A DNA stretch of 64,000 bases from Rubrolithibacter sp043763625 (GCA_043763625.1 JAYULL010000188.1:14223-78222); one strand, 5' to 3'; numbered from the stretch's first letter, positions 8,390-17,017 are shown. Notes: generated by a model not told the origin, from the letters alone. Translations and numbers: made by a program.

Positions 8390-8839
8390 ATGAGTAATAA
8401 TTTAAACATTAAAAATAAAAGAGCTTATTTCGAATATCATATCCTCGATAAGTACAATGCGGGCCTGAAATTACTCGGGACCGAAATAAAATCTATACGA
8501 GAAGGTAAGGCAAATCTTACTGACGCCTTTTGTACTTTTCTAAGCGATACGCTCTATGTCAGGAATTTACACATCGCCGAATATTCGCACGGCTCGTTCT
8601 ATAATCATGAAGCTAAACGCGACAGAGTTCTGTTACTCACAAAAAAAGAACTTAAAAAGCTGAAGGAAAAAAGCGAGGAAAAAGGCTTTACAATAGTTCC
8701 GTTAACGTTATTTATCAGCGAACGCGGTTTCGCAAAATTAGAAATCGGCCTTGCACAAGGAAAGAAAACTTTTGATAAACGCGAAACAATGAAAGAACGC
8801 GATTCGAAAATTGAAATGGAACGGGCAATGAAGCGGTAG
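8390..8839 (+). CDS. smpB: SsrA-binding protein SmpB
   Basis: The tmRNA-binding partner in trans-translation, which rescues stalled ribosomes. It shows the conserved N-terminal IKNKRAYFEYHIL, the GTEIKSIREGKANL segment that contacts the tRNA-like domain, and the C-terminal GLAQGKKTFDKRETMKERD tail that enters the decoding centre. The length of 149 aa is normal. It starts 17 bases after the thioredoxin-like gene and may be read through from that operon, although its function is unrelated. Confidence 0.97.
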   Translation: MSNNLNIKNKRAYFEYHILDKYNAGLKLLGTEIKSIREGKANLTDAFCTFLSDTLYVRNLHIAEYSHGSFYNHEAKRDRVLLLTKKELKKLKEKSEEKGFTIVPLTLFISERGFAKLEIGLAQGKKTFDKRETMKERDSKIEMERAMKR

Positions 8840-8913
8840 AAAAAGTTAAAGTTTTAAGTCAAAAGTTTTAAGTTTTAGCTGAGAACTAAAAGCTGAGCGC
8901 TCAAAGCCGAAAG
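8840..8913. repeat. Short AT-rich direct repeats between convergent genes
   Basis: AAAGTTTTAAGT occurs twice with a 14-base period (8848-8859 and 8862-8873). It is followed by AGCTGA/AAAGCT-type words. The tract lies between the 3' ends of smpB and the exonuclease gene and has no coding potential. It may be a degenerate intergenic repeat; no hairpin terminator is evident. Confidence 0.4.
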
Positions 8914-9939
8914 CTACTTTCCGAACTTAAGCTTTAGCTGCTCCAGCATATCGTTAGTAATCGGTTCAGCTTTTTTTGGATTTTGTGCCGGCCTCGAATT
9001 CTGAGGTTGTCGGTTCTCCTGATTTTTATTGTAAGCCGGTCGCGGCGCACTATTTCTTTCTGCGTTAACGGGCTTATTTAAATCCTCACGGTTTATTTCA
9101 ATAGTGGTTTCTGTTTGCTTTTTAATGATAATTTTTTTGTCATTCCAGCGAACCCAAATTTTTTCTAAACAACGTTTCGTATAAAGCGGAAATTCACCTT
9201 GCTGCATCCACGAATAGTAGCTGGGTTCGGCGTGGAATACATCTTCTACCCTTTTGCCTTTATGCTTCCCGAAATTGAAAACTTCTTCGCCTGATTCGTT
9301 AAATACAATTCGTCCGGCAAAATCAACAGGGCGACTAAGATTAGTAAAGTCATGGAGTGCCTCTACGTCATTAACAACCGGCTTTGATTTGTTCCCCTTC
9401 TTATCTTCCCATTCGGCATCTCGGTACCGATCTAACTGCGCCAACAGAACTTCGTAGGTTGCTTTAATATCTGCCTCGGCTGAGTGTGCTTTTTCGATAG
9501 TTTTTCCGCAATAAAATTGATAGGCTGCCTTAAGTGTCCGCTGCTCCATTTGATGAAAGATGTTCTGAACATCCACAAACTTCCGGTGCTCCAAATCAAA
9601 ATCAACACCGGCTCTTAAAAACTCTTCGAGCAGCATGGGGATATCGAATTTATTGGAATTATATCCTGCTAAATCACAGTTATCCAAGAATGCAGCAAGT
9701 TCAGGGGCTATTTCTTTAAACGTGGAAGCGTCTCTAACGGTTTCGTCGTAAATACCGTGGATCAGGGAAGATTCAAGAGGAATGGGCTTTTGAGGATTAA
9801 TATATGTCGTTTTTATCTCTTCGCTGCTGTCGGGCATGGCTTTAAGAATAGAAATCTCGACGATTCGATCTATACCTATTGCAGTACCCGTAGTCTCCAG
9901 ATCGAAAAAAGCCAAGGGACGTTTTAAATTCAGCTTCAT
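8914..9939 (-). CDS. DEDDh 3'-5' exonuclease (DnaQ-like) with DUF3820-type domain
   Basis: A 341-aa predicted nuclease. Residues about 7-175 form an exonuclease fold with ExoI motif FDLETTG (Asp13, Glu15), ExoII YNSNKFDIPML, and ExoIII HSAEADIKATYEVL, which places it in the DEDDh class of DnaQ/PolC epsilon-type enzymes. A second domain (about 215-260; FNFGKHKGKRVEDV ... YYSWMQQGEFP) matches the small module often attached to such exonucleases (DUF3820). The last 70 residues are Asn/Gln/Pro-rich and disordered, ending in a predicted helix. It probably proofreads or degrades single-stranded nucleic acid. It stands alone. Confidence 0.87.
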   Translation of the reverse strand: MKLNLKRPLAFFDLETTGTAIGIDRIVEISILKAMPDSSEEIKTTYINPQKPIPLESSLIHGIYDETVRDASTFKEIAPELAAFLDNCDLAGYNSNKFDIPMLLEEFLRAGVDFDLEHRKFVDVQNIFHQMEQRTLKAAYQFYCGKTIEKAHSAEADIKATYEVLLAQLDRYRDAEWEDKKGNKSKPVVNDVEALHDFTNLSRPVDFAGRIVFNESGEEVFNFGKHKGKRVEDVFHAEPSYYSWMQQGEFPLYTKRCLEKIWVRWNDKKIIIKKQTETTIEINREDLNKPVNAERNSAPRPAYNKNQENRQPQNSRPAQNPKKAEPITNDMLEQLKLKFGK

Positions 9940-10055
9940 AATAGTACTGCAAATGTGAGAAAATAGTATGAATATAAGCTATTCTATTGTTTTTAAAGTT
10001 TTAGTTACCGGAGAAGCCTTGGAGCGTTAACACTTACTAAATAAGTTAAAAAGGG

Positions 10056-10172
10056 CTAGCCGAAAATTAGAATTCCGGCAATAATCCCCACAAGCATAAT
10101 GAGATACAGCAAAATTTCCGTCTTTGCAAATCGCTTATATTTAGTCCAAAAGGAGTACTCGTCTTTCTTCAT
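10056..10172 (-). CDS. Small single-span membrane protein (38 aa)
   Basis: A complete reading frame of 39 codons lies in an otherwise empty spacer. It encodes a charged, aromatic N-terminus (MKKDEYSFWTKYKRFAK) followed by one hydrophobic helix of about 20 residues ending in IFG. The positive-inside pattern fits a cytoplasmic N-terminus. It is too short for routine gene callers. The composition is far from random, with charged head then clean transmembrane segment, and I believe similar short proteins occur in Sphingobacteriaceae, but no function is known to me. Confidence 0.5.
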   Translation of the reverse strand: MKKDEYSFWTKYKRFAKTEILLYLIMLVGIIAGILIFG

Positions 10173-10213
10173 AAATTTTAAATCAGTTCGATGACAAAGT
10201 TAACCGCTTTTGA

Positions 10214-10246
10214 TTTGTACCTCAACAGTTTGTTTTTATATTTTTG
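10214..10246 (+). promoter_or_regulatory. Bacteroidota-type promoter of the CrtA-like gene
   Basis: TTTG at 10214-10217 and TATTTTTG (TAnnTTTG) at 10239-10246 are spaced by 21 bases, matching the -33/-7 consensus of Bacteroidota housekeeping sigma factor. The start codon at 10253 is only 7 bases after the -7 element, so the transcript should have almost no leader. Confidence 0.6.
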
Positions 10247-10252
10247 GGTTAC

Positions 10253-10951
10253 ATGATTGTAGCATTCACCATCGTTCGATATCGGAAATCACTTATCCCG
10301 CTTGCTCTGTTTGCCATGGCACTTCACCGCCTTCCCTTATACTTAAATAAAAAGTGCAGCTTTTGGAAGTTGTTCGGAAGCGGTAAAAACGGAACTTTCA
10401 GTTTAACCCCGGATTGGCAACAATGGGGCTTAATTTCAACTTGGCCGGATTTAAATGACTGGGAGGATTTTGATAAAAACTCTTCGGTTAGCAAGTGGTG
10501 GAAAAGGTTTTGCACAGACAAATTTACAATGCTTTGCAGTCCTGTTGCCGGGCATGGAAAGTGGGACGAAAAGGAACCCTTTAAATACGAACAGGATTTA
10601 GCCTTCGAAGGACCGGTTGTGGTGCTCACCCGGGCTACTATTCGAATAAGTAAATTAAAAGACTTTTGGCAACATGTAAACCCGGTAGCAGATGTATTAA
10701 AATCATCTGCCGGTTTTATTACTTCCTTTGGCATAGGCGAAGCTCCGGTTTACAAGCAAGCAACTATTTCTATTTGGGAGAGTTTAGAACATATGAAAAG
10801 TTTTTCTTACCAATCTAAAGAACATGCCGAAGTTATTAAAAAAACCCGCACCCGAAATTGGTACAAAGAGGAGCTCTTTGCTCGATTTGCTCTAATTAAA
10901 ACAGAAGGATCACTTGCCGGAATTAATCCGATAACAAAAGAAACGATATGA
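10253..10951 (+). CDS. CrtA-like (spheroidene monooxygenase family) protein
   Basis: A 232-aa soluble protein that resembles the CrtA/DUF3291 family: an N-terminal segment FTIVRYRKSLIPLALFAMALHRLPL, a central FGSGKNGTF motif and a conserved WESLEHMKSFSY near the C-terminus. True CrtA inserts a keto group into acyclic carotenoids in phototrophs, but Bacteroidota homologues stand without other carotenoid genes, as here, so the substrate is unknown. A dimeric alpha-beta barrel heme-type fold is possible for the C-terminal half. I start it at the ATG at 10253 and not at the upstream TTG, which lies inside the promoter. It overlaps the next gene by 4 bases. Confidence 0.7.
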   Translation: MIVAFTIVRYRKSLIPLALFAMALHRLPLYLNKKCSFWKLFGSGKNGTFSLTPDWQQWGLISTWPDLNDWEDFDKNSSVSKWWKRFCTDKFTMLCSPVAGHGKWDEKEPFKYEQDLAFEGPVVVLTRATIRISKLKDFWQHVNPVADVLKSSAGFITSFGIGEAPVYKQATISIWESLEHMKSFSYQSKEHAEVIKKTRTRNWYKEELFARFALIKTEGSLAGINPITKETI

Positions 10952-11196
10952 GAGTAGTTGCAGAATTGCCAAGACCCGATTGTAAGATTACAATATTTTA
11001 TATGAATATGAAATATTTAATCAAGTTTGAAAGAGGCGCTTTTGAGCAAACATATAAAGTATCCGAGATGGATATAACCGGAGGAGTGGACGAGATTTTT
11101 AAAGTTCTTGACGAAACTTTCATCTCGACAGTGATAGAAAGATTTGAATTAATGCGTCGGGATTTCGGGAATGCATATACATTGTTAGGATATTAA
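10948..11196 (+). CDS. Hypothetical protein coupled to the CrtA-like gene (82 aa)
   Basis: A small soluble protein that I cannot assign. It starts in the stop codon of the CrtA-like gene (ATGA), which implies translational coupling and a shared function. The sequence has a beta-strand-rich front (CKITIFYMNMKYLIKFERG) and a helical end. It has internal Met residues at 20 and 22 (MNMKYLIKFE) that could be alternative starts giving a protein of about 62 aa. If the upstream partner is an oxygenase-like enzyme, this could be a small accessory subunit. Confidence 0.55.
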   Translation: MRVVAELPRPDCKITIFYMNMKYLIKFERGAFEQTYKVSEMDITGGVDEIFKVLDETFISTVIERFELMRRDFGNAYTLLGY

Positions 11197-11236
11197 GTAA
11201 TTTTTAAATAAGCAATCATAAGATTCAGATTTTCAA

Positions 11237-12157
11237 ATGCTTAAGTTGCTAAAAAAGAAAATACCAAATTATCTTCGGCACTTCTGCCACTTATCTAATC
11301 CTACCAAACTTTATATTTCTACTAATACTTTCAATAACGCGGATAAAACTCTTATTATTAATGGTTTATTTAGTAAACAAAATATAATTTGGTGGTTCGG
11401 TAGGCGGGCTTTCTACCTATTATTACTTAGTTCTACCGTTATTACTTGTTCCGCTCAAGCATTGCCGACGGATACCATTTCTCTTGAATTATATAATCAA
11501 ACTGTGGATATTATCCGAAAAGGCAAAGTGCAGGCCGACATTAATTTTTTGTTTATAGCTACAGATGAAAGTTCGGATATTTCTACAGATTTAGTGCGTG
11601 CAATAACCCGTTCCGGCGCACGTCTTACCGTTATTAAATTCCATACTTCAGACTTAGTCAAACTGACCGGGCCCGGCGAAATCTTTAAATTTAACACTCG
11701 TCACATGTTTACATCCCGTGGCCTATATGCTTCACTATTAGCGGAAGGCAGTTTTAGTAATCAGGAGGTTTTAGATTCAGTGGGCGTGCTCTCCCGAAAA
11801 ATACTTAACCTTTACTTTGGTAAAAAAAATAAACCGCTATTAATTACCCTCAATAACGCCTTAAGCAAATCTTCGCAAGTTTCCTTCTTAAACAGTTATT
11901 TTAAGCCCGACTCGGACCCCGAAAACTATATATTGGTAACAGAAAAACTCTGCTACACCTATTTAAAAAAAAATAAAATAAATACAATCCTCCAGAAGAA
12001 AGATATAAACGACGACGGGTCGCTACTCTCCTACTCTATCCAAAACGATCTGCCGTATATAGAAATTAATGGGAAGGGTGGGCAGTCGGCGTTAAAACTT
12101 ATTGCCACTATTAACCGGATGATTGAAAAATTATATCCCGGTTATATCAACCGCTAA
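11237..12157 (+). CDS. Hypothetical protein with an internal hydrophobic segment (306 aa)
   Basis: I do not recognise this protein. A hydrophobic stretch near residue 60 (AFYLLLLSSTVITC) followed by SAQA looks like a signal peptide, which would mean that the true start lies downstream of the first ATG or that the protein carries an unusually long basic N-terminus. The 235 residues after it alternate short strands and helices and end with KLIATINRMIEKLYPGYI. A periplasmic location is likely. The codon use of the first 50 residues (Asn, Thr and Tyr-rich) is looser than in the rest, which adds doubt about the start. Confidence 0.5.
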   Translation: MLKLLKKKIPNYLRHFCHLSNPTKLYISTNTFNNADKTLIINGLFSKQNIIWWFGRRAFYLLLLSSTVITCSAQALPTDTISLELYNQTVDIIRKGKVQADINFLFIATDESSDISTDLVRAITRSGARLTVIKFHTSDLVKLTGPGEIFKFNTRHMFTSRGLYASLLAEGSFSNQEVLDSVGVLSRKILNLYFGKKNKPLLITLNNALSKSSQVSFLNSYFKPDSDPENYILVTEKLCYTYLKKNKINTILQKKDINDDGSLLSYSIQNDLPYIEINGKGGQSALKLIATINRMIEKLYPGYINR

Positions 12158-12336
12158 ACTGATTTATCAACTCTTCTACAACTTTAACTACACCTGTTCA
12201 GGCATTTTCAGCAATAATTTTAAAACCGGAATTTGGTGAAATAGACTACGCTTTCTAATCGACCAAATATTTACGTGCCTCGGGGGGCAAGTAATTAATA
12301 AGCCCTGCTAACGCCTTTTAATTCGCACTCAGGTTT

Positions 12337-13461
12337 CTATTTAACCGGTTGAGCTACTGACATTACCGGTATTGAAAACCAAAATGTGCTTCCCTTTCCG
12401 GCTTCGCTTATTAAACCGATACGACCTTGATGTGCTTCAATAATCTCTTTCGAAATATAAAGCCCCAGTCCTAAACCCGAATAGTGTAACTCGGGCGGAT
12501 TGATGCGATAATACCTGTTAAACAGAAAAGGCATTTTATCTGCTTCTATTCCCTCACCAAAGTCAGTTACAGAAAGTGTAACTTCACCATCTGCTTCGCC
12601 AATTTCTATAATTATTTCGGTTGAATAGGGAGCATATTTGATCGCATTATCGATAAAGTTTATAATTACCTGCTCGAGGCGATTAACATCAGCGTTTATA
12701 GCAGAACCGGCCGAAGTCTGTTCTTTTATAACAATATTGTGGGTAGCCATAAAACGTGTGTGTTTAAGGCAGCCGTCGGCTATGCTTTTTAAAGTAGTAG
12801 GCTTGCGGTTCAGTTTTATTCCTTTATCGCTAAAATTGGGCAAATTAAGCAGTCCGGGAATAAGAGTATCTAATTTATCTACGTTTCTCTCTGCGCTTGA
12901 TAGCAGCTCGCTTGTTTTCTCCACCGAAGCATCTGCTCTAACCATTCTGTCTAAAAGTTGAATTGAGGCCTTTAAAGTTGTAAGCGGCATCTTTAATTCA
13001 TGTGAAGCAATACTTTGAAAGTTATTTTTATTTAAAGCGGCTCCTATGGAATTAGATTGTTTCTCTAGATGTTTTTTCTCAGTGATATCGGTAATAAAAC
13101 CCAAAAGTTTGGTCGGATTCTCTAAGTCATTTACTCTTCCATATGCTTTCACCCACCGCTCGTGCTCGCCGTCGAAAATCAACTTGTACTCTATTTCGTA
13201 CGGAACTCTGTTTTTTACAGTCAAATTTATGGCTACCAGAACTTGTTCTTTGCAGGAAGGATGGATGGAGTTAATAAAAAAGGGAAGCGGCAGCTCGCCC
13301 GTAATCGGATACTCGAGGCCAAAAAAATCAAACAACGCCCTTTCGCCGAAAATTGTGTAACTATCTAAGCACAGCGTCCAAGCCGCGATTGACCCGGCGC
13401 CCAGAATTTTTTGTAATTGCTCTTTAAATAATTCAATATGTTCTTCTTTAAATTCTTTCAT
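12337..13461 (-). CDS. PAS-domain sensor histidine kinase
   Basis: A cytosolic histidine kinase of 374 aa without membrane segments. A PAS/PAC region covers about residues 20-130 (ending GFITDITEKK). The HisKA domain has the phosphoacceptor in ASHELKMPL (His154). The HATPase domain shows the N box NFIDNAIKYA, the G1 box DFGEGI and G2 GLGLGLYI. It would sense a small ligand or redox state through the PAS domain. No response regulator is adjacent, so it is an orphan kinase whose partner must be elsewhere. Confidence 0.9.
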   Translation of the reverse strand: MKEFKEEHIELFKEQLQKILGAGSIAAWTLCLDSYTIFGERALFDFFGLEYPITGELPLPFFINSIHPSCKEQVLVAINLTVKNRVPYEIEYKLIFDGEHERWVKAYGRVNDLENPTKLLGFITDITEKKHLEKQSNSIGAALNKNNFQSIASHELKMPLTTLKASIQLLDRMVRADASVEKTSELLSSAERNVDKLDTLIPGLLNLPNFSDKGIKLNRKPTTLKSIADGCLKHTRFMATHNIVIKEQTSAGSAINADVNRLEQVIINFIDNAIKYAPYSTEIIIEIGEADGEVTLSVTDFGEGIEADKMPFLFNRYYRINPPELHYSGLGLGLYISKEIIEAHQGRIGLISEAGKGSTFWFSIPVMSVAQPVK

Positions 13462-13803
13462 AACATATAGTGTAAAAAGGAAAGAGAGTTTCTGTAGATC
13501 AAAGCTTTCTTTCGCTTAGGAAGATGAAATATATAATAGACTCGGGAACAGATAAAGAGGAATAGCCGTTTTCGCGGAACCTTTATCTTTAAACGTTACA
13601 ATTTCTTCAGACGGAAATACTTCATAAGGCTTTTTCCGTTCTGTCTATTTTACTAAAAGCATAAGCTAAAGCTATGCCGGCAGTATAAATACTTACTTAA
13701 ATTAAAAAAACGGCGTTTGTGTACGAGAATTAGAACGAAAGTGTATAGGGAGTTACCCCGATAGCGACCCGCTTTTAAGCCGCTGCCGGTTCAATAACAA
13801 ATT
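13462..13803. other. Non-coding spacer, 342 bases
   Basis: The region between the upstream end of the kinase gene and the 3' end of the PAP2 gene shows no frame of credible length. It contains imperfect GC-rich words (ACCCGC...AAGCCGC) near 13770 that might weakly terminate the PAP2 transcript, and AT-rich sequence near 13690-13710. I see no RNA gene in it. Confidence 0.4.
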
Positions 13804-14610
13804 TTAAAACGTATAAACTAGAGAGGTTCCCTTATATTCCGGCGAAACTATCGGCGTTACGGTTAAATCCGCTTTATTACTTTTTTTATGAAGTTGGGGA
13901 ACTAGAATCCCGACTCCGGCACCAACAGCATATCCGACTATATTATCGGTAATAAAATGCCGACCGCCTTGGTACCGATAATAACCCACAACAGCCGGAA
14001 TAACGGCAGCGGCTGCCCACACATAGGGTTTAGCTTTTGAATCCGGGTTAAAATCGCTGAATACTTTAGCGGTGAAAAACGTAGCAGACGCCGTTGCGGC
14101 AGTGTGGCCGGCGAAGAAAGATCGCTGCGATCCTTTTTCCATACGCTTTTCCGGAGGGGCGTTGTTTGAATAAACTAAGGGCCTGCTTCTTCTTACACTT
14201 CCTGCGGTTAACGTATAAACCGTTCCGGTTACCGCCATAGTTTCCAAGTAGAGAGCTAAAACCTGACCCGCCTTTTTACCCTCGTTTTTATTTAAAAGCA
14301 TTGCTACCGGCATTGCGAACGACGCGTAAAAAGGGTAATAGCTTAACTTATCCGCATTTTCACTGTACTTTCCCGCACCTGCCCTGTCAAAAGAATTAAC
14401 ATTGTCTTTTGTTAAAGCATTTACTTCTGCTTCGGTTAAGCCCTTCTTATTCTTAATCATGCTGAGGCCCAAAAAGCTTAACCCAACTCCGGCGGCAATA
14501 ATCGGAGCATCAACTTTCCAACTTGTTCTATAAGGAGAATCTTCTTGCGCCTTCGCAGAAAGAGTGAATAGCAAAACAGACAAAAGAATACTTAAATATT
14601 TATTTTTCAT
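13804..14610 (-). CDS. PAP2-family membrane phosphatase-like protein
   Basis: A 268-aa protein with a signal peptide (ending AKAQ, about residue 21) and several hydrophobic segments. It belongs to the PAP2 / type 2 phosphatidic acid phosphatase fold: C1-like RRSRPLVY, C2-like SFFAGHTA and C3-like YRYQGGRHFITD. The C3 Arg, His and Asp are intact, but the C1 Lys is replaced by Ala and the C2 Ser by Ala. It would act on lipid phosphates or pyrophosphates at the periplasmic face. Loss of two first-shell residues makes activity uncertain, though SFFAGH variants occur in Bacteroidota. Confidence 0.8.
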   Translation of the reverse strand: MKNKYLSILLSVLLFTLSAKAQEDSPYRTSWKVDAPIIAAGVGLSFLGLSMIKNKKGLTEAEVNALTKDNVNSFDRAGAGKYSENADKLSYYPFYASFAMPVAMLLNKNEGKKAGQVLALYLETMAVTGTVYTLTAGSVRRSRPLVYSNNAPPEKRMEKGSQRSFFAGHTAATASATFFTAKVFSDFNPDSKAKPYVWAAAAVIPAVVGYYRYQGGRHFITDNIVGYAVGAGVGILVPQLHKKSNKADLTVTPIVSPEYKGTSLVYTF

Positions 14611-14741
14611 GTTTACCTAAATTTTAAGTCTCGATGAAAACAGAGGTTTAGCTGAAATAGTTTTTAAAGGAAAGCGCAAAAGAATTTCAGAAGCGCATTA
14701 AACCTGCAGCAATAACAGTCGTCTATTAATAAACGGAAAAT

Positions 14742-15149
14742 ATGAAAAGATTTGCCATTGCTATTGGACTGATTATCAGCCTAAAAACCGCCAGTTTTGC
14801 GCAAGAGTCGACACCACAAGTTGAAAGAAAAACACCGGAAGAAATAGCCAAAACTCGCACGGAAATGCTTGACAAAAAGCTTAATCTTAGTGCCGGTCAA
14901 AAAGAAAAAGTTTACGAGATTAATTTAGAGGAAGTAAAAAATCGCCAAGCATTTAAACAAGAAGCAAGAGAAGAAGCCCGTAAAAGATTTAAAGATAGAA
15001 GAGAAACTTTTAAGGAGACTGATGAAAAGCTTAACGAAGTGCTTAACGAGCAACAAAAGCAAAAATATAAGGAGCTCAAAGAGAAGCGCAAAGAACAATT
15101 GAAAGAGAGAAGGGGAAAACACCGCAGCGAAAAGACAAAAATAAGATAG
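14742..15149 (+). CDS. Secreted highly charged coiled-coil protein (DUF4890-like)
   Basis: A 135-aa protein with a signal peptide (about residues 1-20, ending SFAQ). The mature part is almost entirely charged alpha-helix (LNLSAGQKEKVYEINLEEVKN and a Glu/Lys/Arg-rich tail). The pattern of a motif LDKKLNLSAGQKEKV followed by a long helix resembles the Spy/CpxP-like and DUF4890 periplasmic proteins, which act as chaperones or stress sensors. The basic end (GKHRSEKTKIR) could bind the cell wall or nucleic acid. A strong terminator follows, so it is monocistronic. Confidence 0.65.
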   Translation: MKRFAIAIGLIISLKTASFAQESTPQVERKTPEEIAKTRTEMLDKKLNLSAGQKEKVYEINLEEVKNRQAFKQEAREEARKRFKDRRETFKETDEKLNEVLNEQQKQKYKELKEKRKEQLKERRGKHRSEKTKIR

Positions 15150-15192
15150 ATTAAATTAATAGGTTTTTAAGTTTTGATTTAATGGTTAGATT

Positions 15193-15220
15193 GGCTCCCG
15201 ATTTCGGGGGCCTTTTCTAT
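15193..15220 (+). terminator. Rho-independent terminator
   Basis: GGCTCCCG pairs with CGGGGGCC (8 bp with one T-G pair) around the loop ATTT and is followed by TTTT. It ends the transcript of the charged secreted protein just upstream of bioF. Confidence 0.75.
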
Positions 15221-15225
15221 TTTTG
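15218..15225 (+). promoter_or_regulatory. -7 element of bioF
   Basis: TATTTTTG fits the TAnnTTTG consensus and lies 12 bases before the TTG start of bioF, predicting a leader of only a few bases. No clear -33 TTTG is visible because the terminator occupies that position, so the element is weakly supported. Confidence 0.4.
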
Positions 15226-15236
15226 TATATCCCATT

Positions 15237-16355
15237 TTGAAAAAAATTGAAGAATTTATACAAGCAAAACTTAGCGAACGGAGGCAGTCTCTCTCTTTTC
15301 GCTCCTTGAAGCAAAGCAACACCTTAGTCGACTTCTGTTCGAACGACTATTTGGGTTTTGCACGTTCAGAAGAACTTAAACTCAGTACAGACGAAGTAAT
15401 AAAAAATTACTCTTCCTATTTATTAGGATCAACGGGGTCACGCCTAATTTCCGGAAACTCTGCTTTTGTTGAGGAATTAGAACAGGAAATTGCTGAGTTT
15501 CACGGATCGAGGTCGGGGCTTATTTTCAATTCCGGCTACGACGCTAATTTAGGTTTGCTTTCAAGCGTCCCCCAAAGAGGAGATACTGTAATTGCCGATG
15601 AATTGGTACACGCTTCAATTATCGATGGGATAAGGCTCAGTCACGCTTCGCGGTTTTCTTTTCGGCACAATGACTTAACTAACTTAGAAGAAAAGCTTAA
15701 TGCAGCAAACGGACAAGTTTATGTCGTAGTAGAAAGCGTTTATTCGATGGACGGAGATGAAGCACCACTGGCTGAAATAGCAGCTTTAGCCGAAAGATAT
15801 AATGCAGCATTAGTCGTAGATGAAGCACATGCGGCAGGAATTTTCGGCAATTGCGGACGAGGATTGGTCTATCAATATTCTCTACAAGAAAAGGTTTTCG
15901 CCCGAGTAGTAACTTTTGGAAAAGCTTTGGGAGTACACGGGGCCATAGTTTTAGGGAGTAGTACTATACGCGATTATTTGATTAATTTTTCACGCCCGTT
16001 TATTTACACAACTGCTTCAAGTTTCCGGTCTCATTTAAGCGTGAAAATGGCCTACAGCCTTCTTAAAACAGGAACCGGCCAAAGTTTGCTTCATCAAAAA
16101 ATAGCGCTGTTTAAAAACAACACTTGTTCTGTTGCCGGTTTTATTAAAAGCCGCTCCCCTATTCAATGCATGATGATGCCGGGAAACGCGGAAGCTCGAA
16201 ACGCAGCAGAGAAATTACAGAAAAATGGCTTTGACGTTCGAGCAATTCTTCATCCTACCGTTCAGGAAGGAAAAGAAAGATTAAGAATATGCTTGCATTC
16301 GTTTAACTCCAATAAGGAAATAATTGATCTTACAAAAAGCCTGAAAGAAATATGA
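15237..16355 (+). CDS. bioF: 8-amino-7-oxononanoate synthase (or related alpha-oxoamine synthase)
   Basis: A PLP-dependent enzyme that condenses pimeloyl thioester with L-alanine to KAPA, the first dedicated step of biotin synthesis. It has FCSNDYLGFA near the N-terminus, GSTGSRLISGN, the cofactor motif VVDEAHAAGIFG and the Schiff-base lysine in TFGKALGVHGA. Its 372-aa length is normal. The start is TTG (MKKIEEF), since no ATG is available before the conserved part. The gene overlaps bioD by 4 bases, which supports the biotin assignment over a Gly C-acyltransferase or serine palmitoyltransferase role. Confidence 0.92.
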   Translation: MKKIEEFIQAKLSERRQSLSFRSLKQSNTLVDFCSNDYLGFARSEELKLSTDEVIKNYSSYLLGSTGSRLISGNSAFVEELEQEIAEFHGSRSGLIFNSGYDANLGLLSSVPQRGDTVIADELVHASIIDGIRLSHASRFSFRHNDLTNLEEKLNAANGQVYVVVESVYSMDGDEAPLAEIAALAERYNAALVVDEAHAAGIFGNCGRGLVYQYSLQEKVFARVVTFGKALGVHGAIVLGSSTIRDYLINFSRPFIYTTASSFRSHLSVKMAYSLLKTGTGQSLLHQKIALFKNNTCSVAGFIKSRSPIQCMMMPGNAEARNAAEKLQKNGFDVRAILHPTVQEGKERLRICLHSFNSNKEIIDLTKSLKEI

Positions 16356-16966
16356 AGCGATTCTTTGTCACCGGAATAGGAACAGGAATCGGTAAAACCT
16401 TGGTGTCAGCAATTTTAGTTGAAAAACTACAGGCAGACTATTGGAAGCCTGTTCAATCCGGGGATTTGGATAATTCGGACACTGATAGAGTAAAAAGTTT
16501 AGTCACGAATAAAACGTCTATTTTCCATCCCGAAGCTTATCGGCTTAATCAACCTTTTTCTCCTCATAAATCAGCGGAACTGGATGGCATTAGGATTAAT
16601 TTAAATGAAATTGTTCTGCCTGAAACAAGTAATAATTTAATTATAGAAGGGGCGGGCGGGTTGATGGTTCCGTTGAACGAAAGGGCTTTAATAGTGGATT
16701 TGATTGAAAAGCTTGACGCCGGAGTTATTTTGGTGAGTCGAAATTATTTGGGAAGTATCAATCATACGCTATTGGCAATAGAACTGTTGAAAAAAAGGAA
16801 GATTGTTATTAAGGCCCTTGTTTTTAACGGTACTCCTGATCCTTATTCAGAAGACTTTATTACTCAACATTCCCGGATTAATAGGATTTTAAGAGTACCT
16901 GAGATAGCCGAACCGGATAAAAAAGTAATTTTCGAAATCGCTGCAAAATTTGCTTTCGATTTATAA
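16352..16966 (+). CDS. bioD: Dethiobiotin synthetase
   Basis: An ATP-dependent enzyme that closes the ureido ring of dethiobiotin from DAPA and CO2. The P-loop is TGIGTGIGKTLVSA, and the conserved KPVQSG, IIEGAGGLMVPLN and LVSRNYLGSINHTLL segments are all present in 204 aa. It is coupled to bioF through an ATGA overlap. bioA and bioB are not in the window, so the rest of the pathway must be elsewhere. Confidence 0.95.
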   Translation: MKRFFVTGIGTGIGKTLVSAILVEKLQADYWKPVQSGDLDNSDTDRVKSLVTNKTSIFHPEAYRLNQPFSPHKSAELDGIRINLNEIVLPETSNNLIIEGAGGLMVPLNERALIVDLIEKLDAGVILVSRNYLGSINHTLLAIELLKKRKIVIKALVFNGTPDPYSEDFITQHSRINRILRVPEIAEPDKKVIFEIAAKFAFDL

Positions 16967-17017
16967 AAAGCGGAACAAACCGAAATCGTTGGTGTTGTTG
17001 AATTAAAGACAGATAGG

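Noticed and set aside
8840..8913. CRISPR-like array
   Set aside because: Only two 12-base direct repeats with a 14-base period; no spacers and no cas genes in the window.
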